Assembly (NCBI GenBank): GCA_014218235.1
Contig: CM024753.1
Location: forward strand, 8,179,146 to 8,243,145
Length of the DNA: 64,000 nt
Reading direction: 5' to 3'
Source of the DNA: Colocasia esculenta
Taxonomy: Eukaryota; Streptophyta; Magnoliopsida; Alismatales; Araceae
Position 1 is the stretch's first letter. Each line of letters starts with the position of its first letter. Below, one piece after another: positions 1 to 11,515 of the stretch. The translations under genes were made by a program, and so were the position numbers. A model generated the notes under the pieces. It worked only from the letters and a program-made list of their open reading frames with translations, was not told the DNA's origin and ran no database searches.

Positions 1-69
1 GATTCGGGCGAATCGAACCGAATCAAGCCAAACCCGATTTGGCCCGAATCGCCGATGCGCCAAACCTTG
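1..69. mobile_element. 3' terminus of a hAT-like non-autonomous element
   Basis: The first 69 bases are low-complexity DNA built from degenerate GAATCG/CCGAATC words and stop at CCAAACCTTG. The same terminal word and the same kind of subterminal sequence end the element at 20214-20508. I infer a cut-off member of that family; its other end and its target duplication lie outside the window. Confidence 0.45.
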
Positions 70-479
70 TTTTCTATATTTCACTTTTCTGCCAGTGTTT
101 ACAGAGAGTTATATGCAACCTGCATGTTGCCTCTTGTCTATACATGTCTACACATATATATGCATTTTTACAAAATCAAGGTCTTCAGGGGTTTATTTTA
201 AGCAACCCAGTCTTTTTAAAAGACCTGCACAACAAAGAGAACCGCCCCTTCCTTCCTTCAAACAGCACAAACTCAGAAGCTGAGCTTCTTCCTCTTCCTT
301 GTGTCTCCTTCTCTTCTTTTTCCTCTCTTCTTTTTAACTGACCCCTGGCCCCCTATTTATAGGGGTTGAAGGGCACCAAGAAGGCCATCGGCAGGGTCTT
401 CCCTCGATGGTTAGCATCTCTTTCTCCCCCTTTTTTTATTTGAATGAGAGAGAGAGAAGTGGGCCGAGAGAGGGGGTGC
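70..479. other. No gene recognised
   Basis: The short open frames here match nothing I recognise. The sequence is T/C-rich towards 300-350 and has a short GA-rich run near 445. It may be host intron or flank upstream of the L1 element. Confidence 0.5.
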
Positions 480-1009
480 CACGACGGCTAAACCCCACCG
501 GGGGGGGGGTGCCGCAATAGCAAAACCCACCCAGAGGGGCCCCCTCGGTGGGGTTTGCCCGCCCTCTTGGTGGTTTTCGCCTTTCCTTTAAAGGAAACCC
601 CCGTTTTTGTTCTCCTCATCCACGTGGAGCTTTTGGAGTCCATTTGTCGCTTTTCTCCGATGGCGGGGCCGTTTTGTGACCCAATCAATGGTGTGGTGCA
701 TTGGTTGAGACCAAATTTAACCGAAAGCGTGTGGGACTTTACTTGGCAAAGGTTTTGTACCTTGCACTGCCACTCCAGGAGGATTTTAACATTAAAATTC
801 ATTCCAAATTTAGTCAGAACACCATTCTTTCGGAACCCGTTCATCCAGGTGCCCAGACCAAACACATTCGAGGGATTTTCTAGAGGGGAGGGGGATTTCA
901 CGGCTTTCTGGGCGAGGCTATTATTTGAACAATTTCGCCTTAACCGACCCCGAAAATAATTTTAGTAGAAACCCTTTAATTTTATTTGGAAATTTTTCGG
1001 ATTCAACAA

Positions 1010-4000
1010 GGGGGTGGCTTCCCCACAGTGGGAAGGGCTGGGGTATCTTGGTGTTGTGGAACCCATTGTGTTGGAGGATAGGATGGTGGACCAATGGGCC
1101 ATTTCTCTTCATTTCAGATGTGTGAGTGACGAATTCTCATGGGACTTCTCCACAGTATACGGTCTGTAGTCTAGGGAAGGTAAGATTGTGACGTGGCAAG
1201 AGCTGTTGGATTTCCACTTGGCATCTGGTCGGTCGTGATGTGTAAGAGGCAACTTTAATGCAGTGGCAGCCGTTTCAGAAATGTCCAGCTCACATTCAAC
1301 AGTAGGGGAGGCAGAGGATTTATGTGACTTCATTTAATAGGCTGCACTCATAGGCATTGCTTTGGAGAATGTTCAGTTCACCGAGTCCAACTTTAGGGAG
1401 AGGCCATCATGCTCCAGCTTCATAGATTCTTGGTGTCAGTGGATTGGGAGGACCGCTTTCCGCATGTGCAGTCTTCTTTCTCGGTAAGAGTGGGCTCTGA
1501 TCATAAGCCTACTCTACTGTCAACCAGCCGTAGGCAAGTGAGGAGGCAAACTTTCAGATTTGAGAAATTTTAGCTTAGGGAGGCAGATTTTATGGACACA
1601 GTTCGTGAGGCATGGTCCGCTTGCATGCTCCAGGGTGGGGCGATGGCAGTGCTCATCAAGAAGTTGAGGCATCTGTGCTGTCAGTTTGGGGTAGGAGTAA
1701 GCGGCTTCCTAGAAGACAATCAAGGAGAATCTTCTTTTGCAGATATAGGCACTATATTCCTTGGAGGAGGCTAGTTTGATGGATGATTTCCCCAGGCGAG
1801 CCAAAGTTTCCTTGAAAGCAGAATACAGATAAATTCTCACCATGGAAGAAATTTACTGAAAACAGAGATCAAGGGAAAGATGGTTGAGAGAAGGGGATGG
1901 GAATACAACTTATTTCCACAGGATTGCGTTCAACAGGAAGGGGTTGAACCATATAACTGGGGTCAACGTGGGGGATCAGATGGGGCACATGGAGGAAAAC
2001 ATTATATGGCAAGCTAGAGAGTTTTATGCTTCTCTTCTATCCGAGAAGCAACCCAGCAGACAGATGTTTGATGATGAGTTACTTCTCCGTCTATCGACAG
2101 TTGAGAGCGAGGCTATGGTGGCTCCCTTTCAAGAAGAGGAGATTAGACAAGCGATTTTTGCATTGGCAGGCGATAAGGCCCCGAGACCTGATGGATTCCC
2201 GGTCATTTTTTTCAACACTGCTAGGAGATCATCAAGAAGGATTTGGTGGAGGCGGCAGCGGAATTCCTCGATGGCAAAGCACACCTGAGGAGTATCAACA
2301 AAACTTTCCTTGTGTTGATCCCCAAAAGGCAAGGGGCTCAGGAGTTTGCTGATTTTAGACCGGTCAGTTTGCTCAACAGTACTTACAAAATCATCTCAAA
2401 GGTGTTGGCAAGTAGACTGAACAGGGTGATGGATGCAATGGTAAATAGGTATCAGGAGGCCTTTATCAGAGAAAGACAAATCCAGGAAATTTTTCTTATG
2501 GTGCACGAATGTATTCATGCTATGAAGGTGCAAAGGAAAAGAGGAATAGTTCTCAAGTTGGATTTCGAGAAAGCATATGATAGGGTGAATTGGAATTGTG
2601 TGCTCCAGGTGCTGGCGAAGATGGTGTTTCACCAGAAATGGATTTTTTGGATCAGAGAATATATCTCATCTGCTACTTTCGTGATGCTCATTAATGGGCA
2701 TCTTTCAGGCTCTTTTGCCAGTGAGAGAGGGATCAGGCAGGGTGATCCCTTGCAATGTTTTAAAAAGCAATAATCAGTCCGAGTCAAATGACCCCCCAAG
2801 GATTAGTCGGACTGATTAGTCGGTGAGTCGACTGCCTCAAGGTTAAGTCGGTTATTTTTTCAGGAATTTTGTTTCCATTTTTTATGCATGGTTCTTTTTT
2901 ATTGTTAGTGTTGAGGGTGTATGCCTTCATACTTAAAGATATAAGCATCACACAAAAAATCTCACTGAATTAATACTATTACGAAACTTAATTTAGAAAC
3001 AAGATTTTGCTACTAAATCATAAAATTAATATTCTTACAAATTTTGATCTAATTAAAATTTTCATAATTCGAATAAATCACATGGAATACTAAAAATTCA
3101 ACGTTCAGCAAAATAAGTCAAACATATATGTGACTTCTGCAAGAGATTAAGTGTTGTCAATAGAAGAGTGAGTCCCTTAGAAAAGTCACATGTACGTTTG
3201 ATTTTATTTCACCAGACTTTGAATTTTAGTGTTCTATGTGGTTAAATCGAATTATGGAATTTTTAATTAGACTAAATTATGAAGGATTAGAAAGTTAACA
3301 TTCTAATGAAATATCCAAAATCATGATTTTCTTCTTCGACTAGAGAGTAGAATTTTTCTAGGTAAAATATATGATTTTTCTGATATTTTTATTGTATTCA
3401 AATGGGGGTACTTCTTTATTTATAGGTTATTAAGTAAATGAAACTACAAATATAAACATTTACTTGAATGATGTTCAAGGGAATAAGTTACCAATCCATG
3501 CATCATATAGGGCATATGCCACCCCAACCTATTCAACAAAGAAACAAGCCAAAAAAAAAAATTTGAAAACTAGCGTTAGTCGGAGGCCAACTAGTCGACT
3601 AGCCCACCCAACTTGATTAGTCAGGCCGACTAGTAGACTAGTTGGATGACTTTTTAATCATTGATCCCTTGTCTCTACTCCTCTTCATCCTAGACGCCAA
3701 ATTTTGAGTAGATTGTTCTTGAGAGCTAAGGCGGAAGGTATTCTTTGTGGCTTCAAAATAGGCCGGAGTATCAGTATCTCCCACTTACAGTATGCGGATG
3801 ACACTATTTTATTCTTGGTCGACAAAGATCAACAATTAATTGATACTAGGTTAGTGTTAGAGATAGTGCAGGATATCTCGAGCCTGAGAGTGAATTAACA
3901 AAAGTCAAGTGGTAGGAATCAATATGAAAGAGTTCAGCCATTTCGAAGGCAGCCCACGTTCTTGGGTGTCAAGTGGGATCCTTTCCCCTATCCTACCTTG

Positions 4001-5000
4001 GTCTTCCACTTTCTCCGGGAGTCATTCATTGCAGAGATTAGCAGGGGGTGGTTAGTAGATTTGAGTCCAGGTTGGCAGGGTGGAAGGTTAGACTGCTTTC
4101 ATATGGGGGTCGGCTAGTTCTTTGTAGATCAATGTTGGATAGTTTGCTAATTTATTTCCTATCTATCTTTAGGATCCCGCTATCGGTGGCGAGGAAACTG
4201 GAGTCTATTCAGGCCAAGTTCTTTTGGCATGGGAATGGAAGTAGAGTCAAACGGTGGCATGATATTACTTGGGGAAGAGTTCGTAGAAGTCTGGAAACTG
4301 GAGGTGTGGACATCGAGAATATCAGATGTTTTAATGTAGCACTTTTGAGTAGGTGGCTGTGGAGGCTAGGGGCAGAGGATGGATGTCAACTCATATCACA
4401 GAGGTCTCAGCCAGGACGTGGGATGTCTTCCCTTTGCATTTGTATATGGTGTCTCCAATTTGGAGAGGCATATTACAAAGTGCGGACTTTGTCAGAGCCA
4501 GTGTCAGATGTCAGTTGGGAAATGGTCAAAGTTGTTTGTTTTGGCAGGATAGATGGTGTGGTGACCGCCCTCTTGCAGAGGCCTTCCCGACATTATTTGT
4601 TGTAGCAGATTGGCCAGGGGTGAATGTGGCGCAGATGTTTGATAGCTGAATAGTTTGTTAACTTTTCTTCTGGATTTCAGTCCACAGCCCAGCTCGGTGG
4701 ATTCTTGGGTATGGAGGTGGGAAAGAGGGGGCAGGTTTTCGGTCCCGTCAGCCTATCAAGTTCTTTCAGATGGTGGTTTGCGATACCCATGAGTCTCTCA
4801 AGTGTGGGCCCTCAAAAGCCCTCTTAAAGTGAAGGTGCTCATATGGAGGATATCCAATGGCCGCTAACCAAGATGTGATAGGCCGGCCCATTTTCTTCAA
4901 CCTATCTCCACTCGGTGTTGTTTGTGTGGGGAGGTGGATGAGGATTTGGTCATATTTTCACTTCATGTTCTTTTGCAAGAGCACTGTGGGAGATGATGGG
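1010..5000 (+). pseudogene. L1 ORF2 (endonuclease-reverse transcriptase) remnant
   Basis: Order of blocks: endonuclease fragment (SGKGWGILVLWNPL), a long degenerate stretch, then RT words ending in FFNTARR, SLLNSTYKIISKVLASRL, KLDFEKAYDRV and GIRQGDPL before the insertion at 2753. After it come SLLLF, LQYADDTILFL (the catalytic YADD box at about 3787) and FFWHGN. A Cys-rich zf-RVT-like block is near 4905. At least six frame changes or stops separate these blocks, so no protein of family length (about 1200-1300 residues) can be made. The residues FEKAYD and YADD remain typical, so decay came after a once-active copy. Confidence 0.75.
2753..3663. mobile_element. hAT-like non-autonomous element A, in L1 reverse transcriptase
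   Basis: The insertion splits the L1 codons for GDPL from SLLLF. It is flanked by a perfect 8-bp direct repeat, ATCCCTTG, at 2745-2752 and 3664-3671, the length typical of hAT transposition. Ends are imperfect inverted repeats: CAATGTTTTAAAAAG at the left and, on the other strand, CAATGATTAAAAAG at the right. Next to the ends are clustered TAGTCGG/GACTAGT words. The middle (about 2930-3500) is a diverged form of the palindromic core seen at 15717-16540. No transposase is present. Confidence 0.8.
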
Positions 5001-6544
5001 GCAACGGATCCAGCAGCCTATCGGCCATTTCTGTGTGGTACAGGAGCTATTCTGTTGTTGGCACAGGCGGTGGGCGAGCAACGGGGACAGAATTATCTGG
5101 TGGCTAAATGATGCGGGACAGGGAGGGGGGAGTGGGGGGGCAGGGAGGGAGGAAGAGAGGAAGAAGAGAAGAAGCCGGAATCCAACAGGGAAGGAGGGAA
5201 GGAGGGGGGAGGAGGAAGACGAAAGGGGCTACGTGCCCAACAAGTCTCGTCTTTTTTTTTCTTGCATTCAAGGTTTGTCATATCGGATCTCGGCTTCGTC
5301 TCGGGATGGTCAAAGAGAAGAGATCTTGAAGAGATCTCGGGAGATCAGGATAACATAAAGCGTGGATCCAATAGGTTCACATAGATAATTCCTTAAGGAA
5401 CATAGATAATTGCATACATTCTCAAGCCTCAACTATGGATGACATAGGTTCACATATATCATACAACAAGAGTGTGGGAATTGGGATTCAGGATGTGCAT
5501 TTTTATTTTTCTCTCCTTAGGATTCTAGTTTCTTTTCAATTAGAAAGTGAAAAATCTCATGAGTTTAGGTGATGATAGCTTAGGTTTGACCAAATCTTGA
5601 GAGGTCTCGAGCAGACTAAATGCTGTCAGTAGGAGAGTGGCTCCCTTGGAGAAGTCATATGCACATTGACTTTTTTTACCGGACTTTCGATTTTTAGTAT
5701 TCTATTAAATTTATTTGAATTATGAAATTTTTAGATATATCAAATTATGAAAGATTAGAAAGTCGCTATTTTGATGGAACCACCGAAATCACGATTTTCT
5801 TCTTGGATGGGAGAGTTGACTTTTTATTTGTAAGAGATACGATTTTTTGATATTTTTATTGGATTCAATGGGGGGTACTTCCTTATTTACATGTAATATC
5901 TTAAGTAAATGTTTAAATATAACATTTACTTAAATGATATTCAGGTAAATAAGGGGATCCTGACAACCCTGCCTGAAGAGGATCCTGGGTCCTGACAACC
6001 CTGCCTGAAGAGGCATCTCGGTCTTCTCGTTTCTCGGGAAGGGGCCGAGACCAATATTCTCGCGAGATTGCATACCATGCTTGCATTCAATACCCTCAAA
6101 AGATGGGAACATGGGTATTTAAAGAGAATGGGAACCCACATGGCCCTTCTCACCTGCCCAAAAGACAAAAGACCCAAAATACCCCATTTAAAGCAAACAG
6201 CTAGTTTCAGCCCTGAAATTTATAAAGAAAAGAAAATGTACATCAAGTGGGCCTCTAATGGGCCAAATAAAATAAACAAAAGGTCTTTGGCTCCTTTGGT
6301 GCGGCATTTCGATCCGATCACTAAACCTGCACGCCACCCTTTGGGCTCAGAAGGGAGGCGAAGTCAGCGGAAAGGGTGTTTGCTTTTATTTATGAGAAAG
6401 TGCATTTTTGGGCAATGCATTATTGTAAAGTCGGGGCCACAACTCCTCGCTCTTTTTGTTATTGGGGAGTGAAGGGGGCACACTACCTTGGTGTGGTGTC
6501 CCGATGTAGTAGGTTTTTGTGGGGAGGAATTAATTCTGTACGAA
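5001..6544. other. Foreign DNA inside L1; one arm of the palindromic-core repeat
   Basis: After the L1 zinc-binding block the sequence becomes G-rich and purine-rich (about 5110-5220) and has no recognisable coding content. From 5537 to 5954 it is a single-arm copy of the core repeat described at 15717-16540, ending in AGGTAAATAAGG. Just after it, TCCTGACAACCCTGCCTGAA occurs twice (about 5958 and 5990). Nothing else is recognisable up to the L1 3' tail. Confidence 0.55.
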
Positions 6545-6637
6545 GGCTTTTGGCATGTATACCCTCTACACTTGTACATCTTTTTCTGTTATCAATATAT
6601 TCTGTGGTACCATCCACATTTCAAAAAAAAAACATTG

Positions 6638-6920
6638 GATCAATATCCAGTGGCTCAATGTTATAATGCGGCTGGGCCATATCAACTGTCACAGCCATGT
6701 CATAGCATTACTCTCTCCTATATACATACATAACTAATTCTTACACAATGAGAGTTGGTAATTCATATCAAGGCTAGTAATTGTGAAAGAACAAGTTGGC
6801 AAATAATTATGACAAGCTTTTATAGATGGCATTATCATTATCATTTCTGGACAAGGTGATTTATATGAAAACTAATAATTGAAGAATAAGTGCAAGGTTA
6901 CAAGCACAAAGATACCTAAC
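6638..6920. other. Unassigned AT-rich sequence, probable NUP160 intron
   Basis: This lies just downstream of the last visible NUP160 exon on the minus strand. No following NUP160 exon and no repeat is visible, so the intron probably continues through the L1 insertion. Confidence 0.4.
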
Positions 6921-7558
6921 CTATGTGCAATGATGAAAGGCGAGAACTAAAGTCTTCAACGACTGGAGACTCAGTTGGAGTTGTTACAATAAAATATATG
7001 GTAAGCCAATGCATAATTACATCCTGAGTCATTGGAATAAGCCTATGTGTTATCCTGGAGATGTCAATTTTCCCCATATTGACCTGTAACCAGTGCATAA
7101 TATGAAATTATGAATTAGAACATAAATCTTCTGAGAACAACACTACCAGATACTATAATGAAGAACAAAGGTTGAAGAGGAAAAGCAAAGGCAACCACAT
7201 CAGTTGAGAGAAAGGAAGCTCCCTGCAGGTAGACTATGGAAGGCATTGAAAAAATGAAATAAATAAAATTCAAAAGCCATCGAAGAACTTTTTAGTTTTC
7301 ATTTTTATTTAAAAAATCACAATAATTATACTGCTTAAAAATCAAAATTAAGTCAACCTTTCAAAAGAACGAAAGAAATTGAGGCAAGTTAGCGACAGAA
7401 AAAACAGAAAATTGACTACAAAGATATAGAGTTTTTTTTTGGGGGGGGGGGAGGGGGGGACGCGCTTTGGGGGTTGTTTATTGCGTAGTCAACATCTCTC
7501 TCTCTCTCTCTCTCACTCTCTGGGGGGACGCGCTTTGGGGGTTGTTTATTGCGTAGTC

Positions 7559-7641
<83 letters not shown>

Positions 7642-10211
7642 CACACACTGTGTACACCCGGAAGTTTAACAATCTTTTAACTCTAACATAAACATAGGAT
7701 TTCAACATTGGTTAATAATTGTCTAATCACAATTAACCAAACCAGCTTATTATCATGAGACGGGTATGAAGATGCCATCTTCTGGAATTCAAGAGGATAA
7801 GGGTAAAAGGACCAAGACAAGCGAATGGCGTCAAATTCAGACAACTTCAAGTGTATCGAGGCAATTTTTTTTAAATGGTTTTTATTTTTTTTGAAATGGT
7901 AAACAAGGGGAAAATGCTCCAAATCTCATGACATAAGTTCACAACAAAGAAACAGAGACAATCACACTTAAACAAATAAACCATACCATAACTATACAAA
8001 AAAAAATACAAGAAGACATCCAAATGCATTGTTTAAGTGGATGAAATTAAGAGCATATACCTGCATATTGATGTTAACCAGATATCTTAGAAGCAAAAGT
8101 ATGTCAAAAGAAGATTCAAGCATCGCTTTTGCCATTTGAGAAGCAGCCTGAACCAACAAAGAAGAGTTTATACTGAAGCACGGCTCTGTATCCAAATTCT
8201 GAAGGCATTTTGGGATAAGACTATGCAGATACTTTTCAACAATATTTAAAACTCTCTCCCATGTAGTAGCTTTAGCATGTAGTTCACGAAGAGATAGCAT
8301 CATCTCCACTGCAAATTTTCTATGGCTTCTGTGATCTGCTTGCCGTTTTTCCCAAGTAGCATCAACTCCAATTTGTGAGGTGAGTGAAGTAGTAATAGGA
8401 GAACAGTAACCAGTTTCCAAAATCTTCACTAAATGAGAAACTATATCATCGAATGAAAAAACTTCTGGGTTGATGATGGACATGAATATTGCAGCAGAAG
8501 CAGCTCTTCCTAGCTGATGATTGATATTACTCATGCATTTTAGCACATCAAAAATAATATCATGTTCCAAATCATTGTGCGGCAAAATCTTATCAGCGTC
8601 ATTTGAGTAACAAATTTCATCATATGAACCTAGTCACCAATGATTACATTGATTAGAAATAGCAGTCAACTAAGATAGAGGGAAGTTTAATTTCATCAAT
8701 ACTACTGCAAAATTTTCTAGAAAAACAAAGAAGGTATGTCTACCATAGATAAGCAGCTCAAAATGCTCCAAGTTACGAAATATAGAAACGGAGCCTTTCC
8801 TGATCAAACCAATTGATCCATTTGAAGAATCAATAAATAGACAGTATGCTGTGTTTGTTTCACTCCAGTGGCGAAAAAATTGAGCACAGAAGTTTTTCCA
8901 ATAATGGAACATTGATATGGGATTTACAGCAACTCCCTGGTGAAAAATGTAAAATGAAAAATAATGAGAAGTAGATACGAGGTGCTGAGACAATGAAGGA
9001 AGAGATCTTCTACCTCGCTTTCTATAATTGAAAAGATTTCTTTTTTCAAGCTGGCCACATTAAGAGATTGAAATTCAAAATCAGTCAAATACTTTCTATG
9101 GTCCAGTATAGTTGCACGCAAAGCAGCACTATGATGAATGCCAGGTTGCAGCAGCCTGTGCAAAAATATGGAAGAGATAATATATGGAACCTGCTCCTGC
9201 AAAATAAATAAATAGCTTCTCAAAACTGCAAACCGTCAGCCAATTAACATAAGGACTCTAAAGATGATCTATCAGCACCTGCCAAGAGAAAAGATGATAT
9301 ATATATATATATGCAACCTTACGAACTATTCACTATCATAAGGCTATGATGAAATGATCTTTTTCCTTCTTATAGGTACAATGATGAAATGGTCACCCAC
9401 AAATTTACATAAATATCAGAGAATAGCTGAATAACATCAACCCATCTATTTGCATGAGAAACTTTCAGTACATAAAGTTTCACCAGATCATGGTTATTAA
9501 ACTTACAATAAGTAGCTAGTTAGCTCCCTCAAAAACTGGTTTCGGGAACCAGAAGGTCAGGCCACATTAGACATGATATGATGAAAGATCTTCCAATCCA
9601 GCTCAAGTCAACAACTAGGAAACTTCAGCAGAACGGGTGGAAAAGAATTGCCTTAAAATCAGATTACGGAAAGAAACTAATTTCTCAGAATAAGTGTACG
9701 ACGGATGTCATGCAGAAAACTTCAGACAGCTCAAAGATAAAATGGAAGAAAAAAATCTGGGGATTTCGACAAGGTTAAAATAAGTTAGATCGTAAGTACA
9801 TCAATAAATACAACTATGACAGGTACTATAGTCAGAAGTCATATTCCAGCAAAATTATGATAGTCAAGCAACATAACATGCTCTACAAGGTTGTCCATGT
9901 AACCCCAGATAATTTATCAATAATAAAAGCATACTTCTATTATCAGAACAGCTGCCTAATAAGTAATAGATAGAATACCTTTATTGAAGACAGCATTGTT
10001 GATTCATTCCAAATTAGGTCATCAGAAGGTTGATCAGGACCCTGAAATAGTTGATCGGAGATGAAGTCCTCTTGCAAACCATAACTATGTACATGTTCCC
10101 TGAAAGTTTTTGTATAAACCTAGTAGGTCATTTGTTGCAGTAAGAAGAAAACCTACCAGTAAAAGGCCGTGCATGTTTGAGAATAGGATGGGAGGTTTCC
10201 ACAGGCATAGT
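6921..10211 (-). CDS. NUP160: Nuclear pore complex protein NUP160 (SAR1-type), central exons only
   Basis: NUP160 is a scaffold subunit of the NUP107-160 (Y) complex of the nuclear pore; in plants it affects mRNA export and auxin response. Minus-strand exons with AG/GT borders: 10157-10211 (tentative), 9979-10099, 9014-9196, 8744-8936, 8061-8629 and 6921-7083. All phases agree and there are no stops over about 428 codons. Recognisable words include EQVPYIISSIFLHRLLQPG, SNGSIGLIRKGSVSIFR, LGRAASAAIF and VEDFSSRLSSLHI, by recall of plant NUP160. Plant NUP160 is about 1500 residues, so only the middle third is here. I could not find the 5' exons between 10.3 and 37 kb, nor 3' exons before the L1 at 6637. 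It is either a split large-intron gene or a fragment. Confidence 0.8.
7436..7640. repeat. (CT)n microsatellite with a duplicated G-rich leader
   Basis: In the intron between the two lowest-coordinate NUP160 exons, the unit GACGCGCTTTGGGGGTTGTT plus TATTGCGTAGTCAA occurs twice, at about 7460 and 7528. Each copy is followed by a CT run; the second run is about 78 bases long. A T8-G12 homopolymer pair starts the block. This looks like slippage plus duplication. Open frames across it are artefacts of the dinucleotide. Confidence 0.9.
9197..9978. other. NUP160 intron
   Basis: A 782-bp intron between the exons at 9014-9196 and 9979-10099. It has a short AT dinucleotide run near 9299-9310. No embedded gene or transposon border is visible. 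Confidence 0.6.
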
Positions 10212-10588
10212 CTGATGTTCATAATATCCATAAACCTATATAAAAGGTCATGGTTAAAGATTGAAGTTTGGACATAGTGTGTTTTCAACATTGCCTGAAG
10301 AGAACTATGAAATGTGAACCAAGGGTGTTACTAGAGATGATGGTTCTCCTTATATGCTAAGTAGGACTGTCAATGGATCCACAAGATCCAAAAACCCGTC
10401 CAAGTCCAAAATTTAAGTCGGATTCGGATCAAACGTTTTGACCCGACATTGGCCTTTTCTTCTGATCCGGGTCGCACATTTCTGATCCGAAATGGTAGAT
10501 TCCGGGTCAAATTTTTGGGGCGCCAGTGTCCTGATCCGAAGAGGCAAAGACTTGTGCCTGCCCAACTCACGGAGTCCTAGGGTTTCAC

Positions 10589-10768
10589 GATGGGCGCGTT
10601 CCTCTCCGACTCCCTCCGCAGCTTTGCCTCTGCCCCACGATTCCACGACAGGCGCGATGGCGACGGGGGTTCTGCTCTGGTGCAAGACGCAGGACAGGTG
10701 GAATGGTGGATTTTCTCTCGAAATCCTATGGCTTCAGTAGCAGAAAGAAGAAGGGGAGAATCCTGATC
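10589..10768 (+). other. Open frame inside the element, possible second captured fragment
   Basis: A plus-strand frame starting MGAFLSDSLRSFASAPR and ending RRRGES is GC-rich like the F-box fragment and unlike the AT-rich flanks. I do not recognise it. It could be coding DNA captured with the F-box piece or a chance frame in GC-rich sequence. Confidence 0.25.
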
Positions 10769-10770
10769 CG

Positions 10771-11139
10771 TCACCCTAGATCTTCCCTCCTTCTGATTTC
10801 GCCCATGCCATAGGCTTCCGGAAGAACGTCCCTTTTGCTGGTGATTCTAATTTCAGGTGGTATTTCAAATCCTTGCTTTTTCTCTTCCCTCCCCCCCCCC
10901 CCCCCGGTGGTCCTTGTCCCGGTGCAGAAGAAGAAGTCACTACTGCCTTCGTCCAAGTCGAGCACGCCAATCGACGTCCACAAGGTGCGCCAGCGCGTGG
11001 ATTGGATGCTCGTGTGAACAGCGTCCAGGGTGGGGAGGAAGGAGAGGATGAGTAAGAGAATGGGATCGGGCAGGGCGGCGAGCCTGTCCTCCGGCTCCTG
11101 AACTGGGCTTGGGGAAGTAAACGACGACGAAGAGGCCAT
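10771..11139 (-). pseudogene. F-box protein fragment (F-box of the FBD/LRR class)
   Basis: F-box proteins are substrate adaptors of SCF ubiquitin ligases. From the ATG at 11139 the frame reads MASSSSF..., then an F-box motif beginning EDRLAALPDPILLLILSFLP followed by TLDAVHTSI, a WR-x-LWTS word and VLDLDE. That order matches the N-terminus of plant F-box/FBD/LRR proteins. After about 70 residues it runs through a G/C homopolymer (about 10891-10906) into unrelated sequence and stops; no LRR or FBD domain follows. The upstream end is a tandem repeat. I read it as a captured 5' exon, not a working gene. Confidence 0.7.
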
Positions 11140-11288
11140 TGCGGTGGCGGCTCCTAAACTGGGCTTGGGGAAGTAGACGACGACGACGAGGCCATCGTAA
11201 TGGCGGCTCGTGAACTGGACTTGGGGAAGTAGACGAAGACGACGAGGCCATCGCGGCGGCGGCTCTTGAACTGGGCTTCGGGAAGTAG
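11095..11288. repeat. 56-bp tandem repeat, about 3.5 copies
   Basis: Units start at 11095, 11151, 11207 and 11263, exactly 56 bases apart, each opening with a variant of CTCCTGAACTGGGCTTGGGG. They contain the start codon and first codons of the F-box frame on the minus strand. Because 56 is not a multiple of three, each copy puts the same start in a different frame. Confidence 0.92.
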
Positions 11289-11515
11289 AAATATATATTT
11301 TTATATTTCTAGATCTTTTTATCGTATTTAAGAAAACCAACTGATACAATACAATAGGATTCGGATCCAACCGGATCCAAAATTGATTTCGGATCTTAAT
11401 CCGAATTCAAATCCGATAATAGCCTTAAATTCGGATCCGGATCGGATCCGGACCTTCTGGATTTGGATTCGGATCTCCAAAGATCCAACCCGGATCCGAC
11501 CCATTTACACTACTA

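Larger units (their letters stand above)
480..6637 (+). mobile_element. Degenerate L1-type LINE, interrupted
   Basis: L1 retrotransposons copy themselves by target-primed reverse transcription using one ORF2 protein with endonuclease and reverse transcriptase. Here the endonuclease remnant begins near 1010 (GWGILVLWNP), reverse transcriptase blocks run 1884-2752 and 3664-4650, and a C-terminal zinc-binding block sits at about 4905-5000. A 3' end closely matching the L1 at 46810-52323 (CTTGTACAT..., GGTACCATCCACATTTC, then A10) lies at about 6545-6637. The body is broken by a hAT-like insertion (2753-3663) and by unrelated DNA between about 5110 and 6500. The 5' limit near 480 is a guess, and I found no target duplication. 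Many frameshifts show that it is dead. Confidence 0.75.
10362..11515. mobile_element. hAT-like element carrying an F-box gene fragment
   Basis: The termini are TAGGACTGTCAATGGATCC and, on the opposite strand at the far end, TAGTAGTGTAAATGGGTC, an imperfect inverted repeat. Flanking 8-bp direct repeats ATGCTAAG (10354-10361) and AAGCTAAG (11516-11523) match at 7 of 8 positions. Subterminal regions are rich in GGATCC/GATTCGG words on both sides. The interior is GC-rich coding-like DNA, including an F-box fragment on the minus strand. No transposase is visible. A transposon shell with host-gene DNA inside is the pattern of a gene-capturing (Pack-type) element. It sits just upstream of the visible NUP160 exons. 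Confidence 0.72.

Noticed and set aside
7439..7708. Open frames of Ser-Leu and Arg-Glu repeats
   Set aside because: They are translations of the (CT)n/(GA)n microsatellite in an intron.
10771..11370. Intact F-box gene
   Set aside because: Only the F-box start is present; the frame then crosses a homopolymer into sequence with no LRR or FBD domain, and the upstream part is a tandem repeat.
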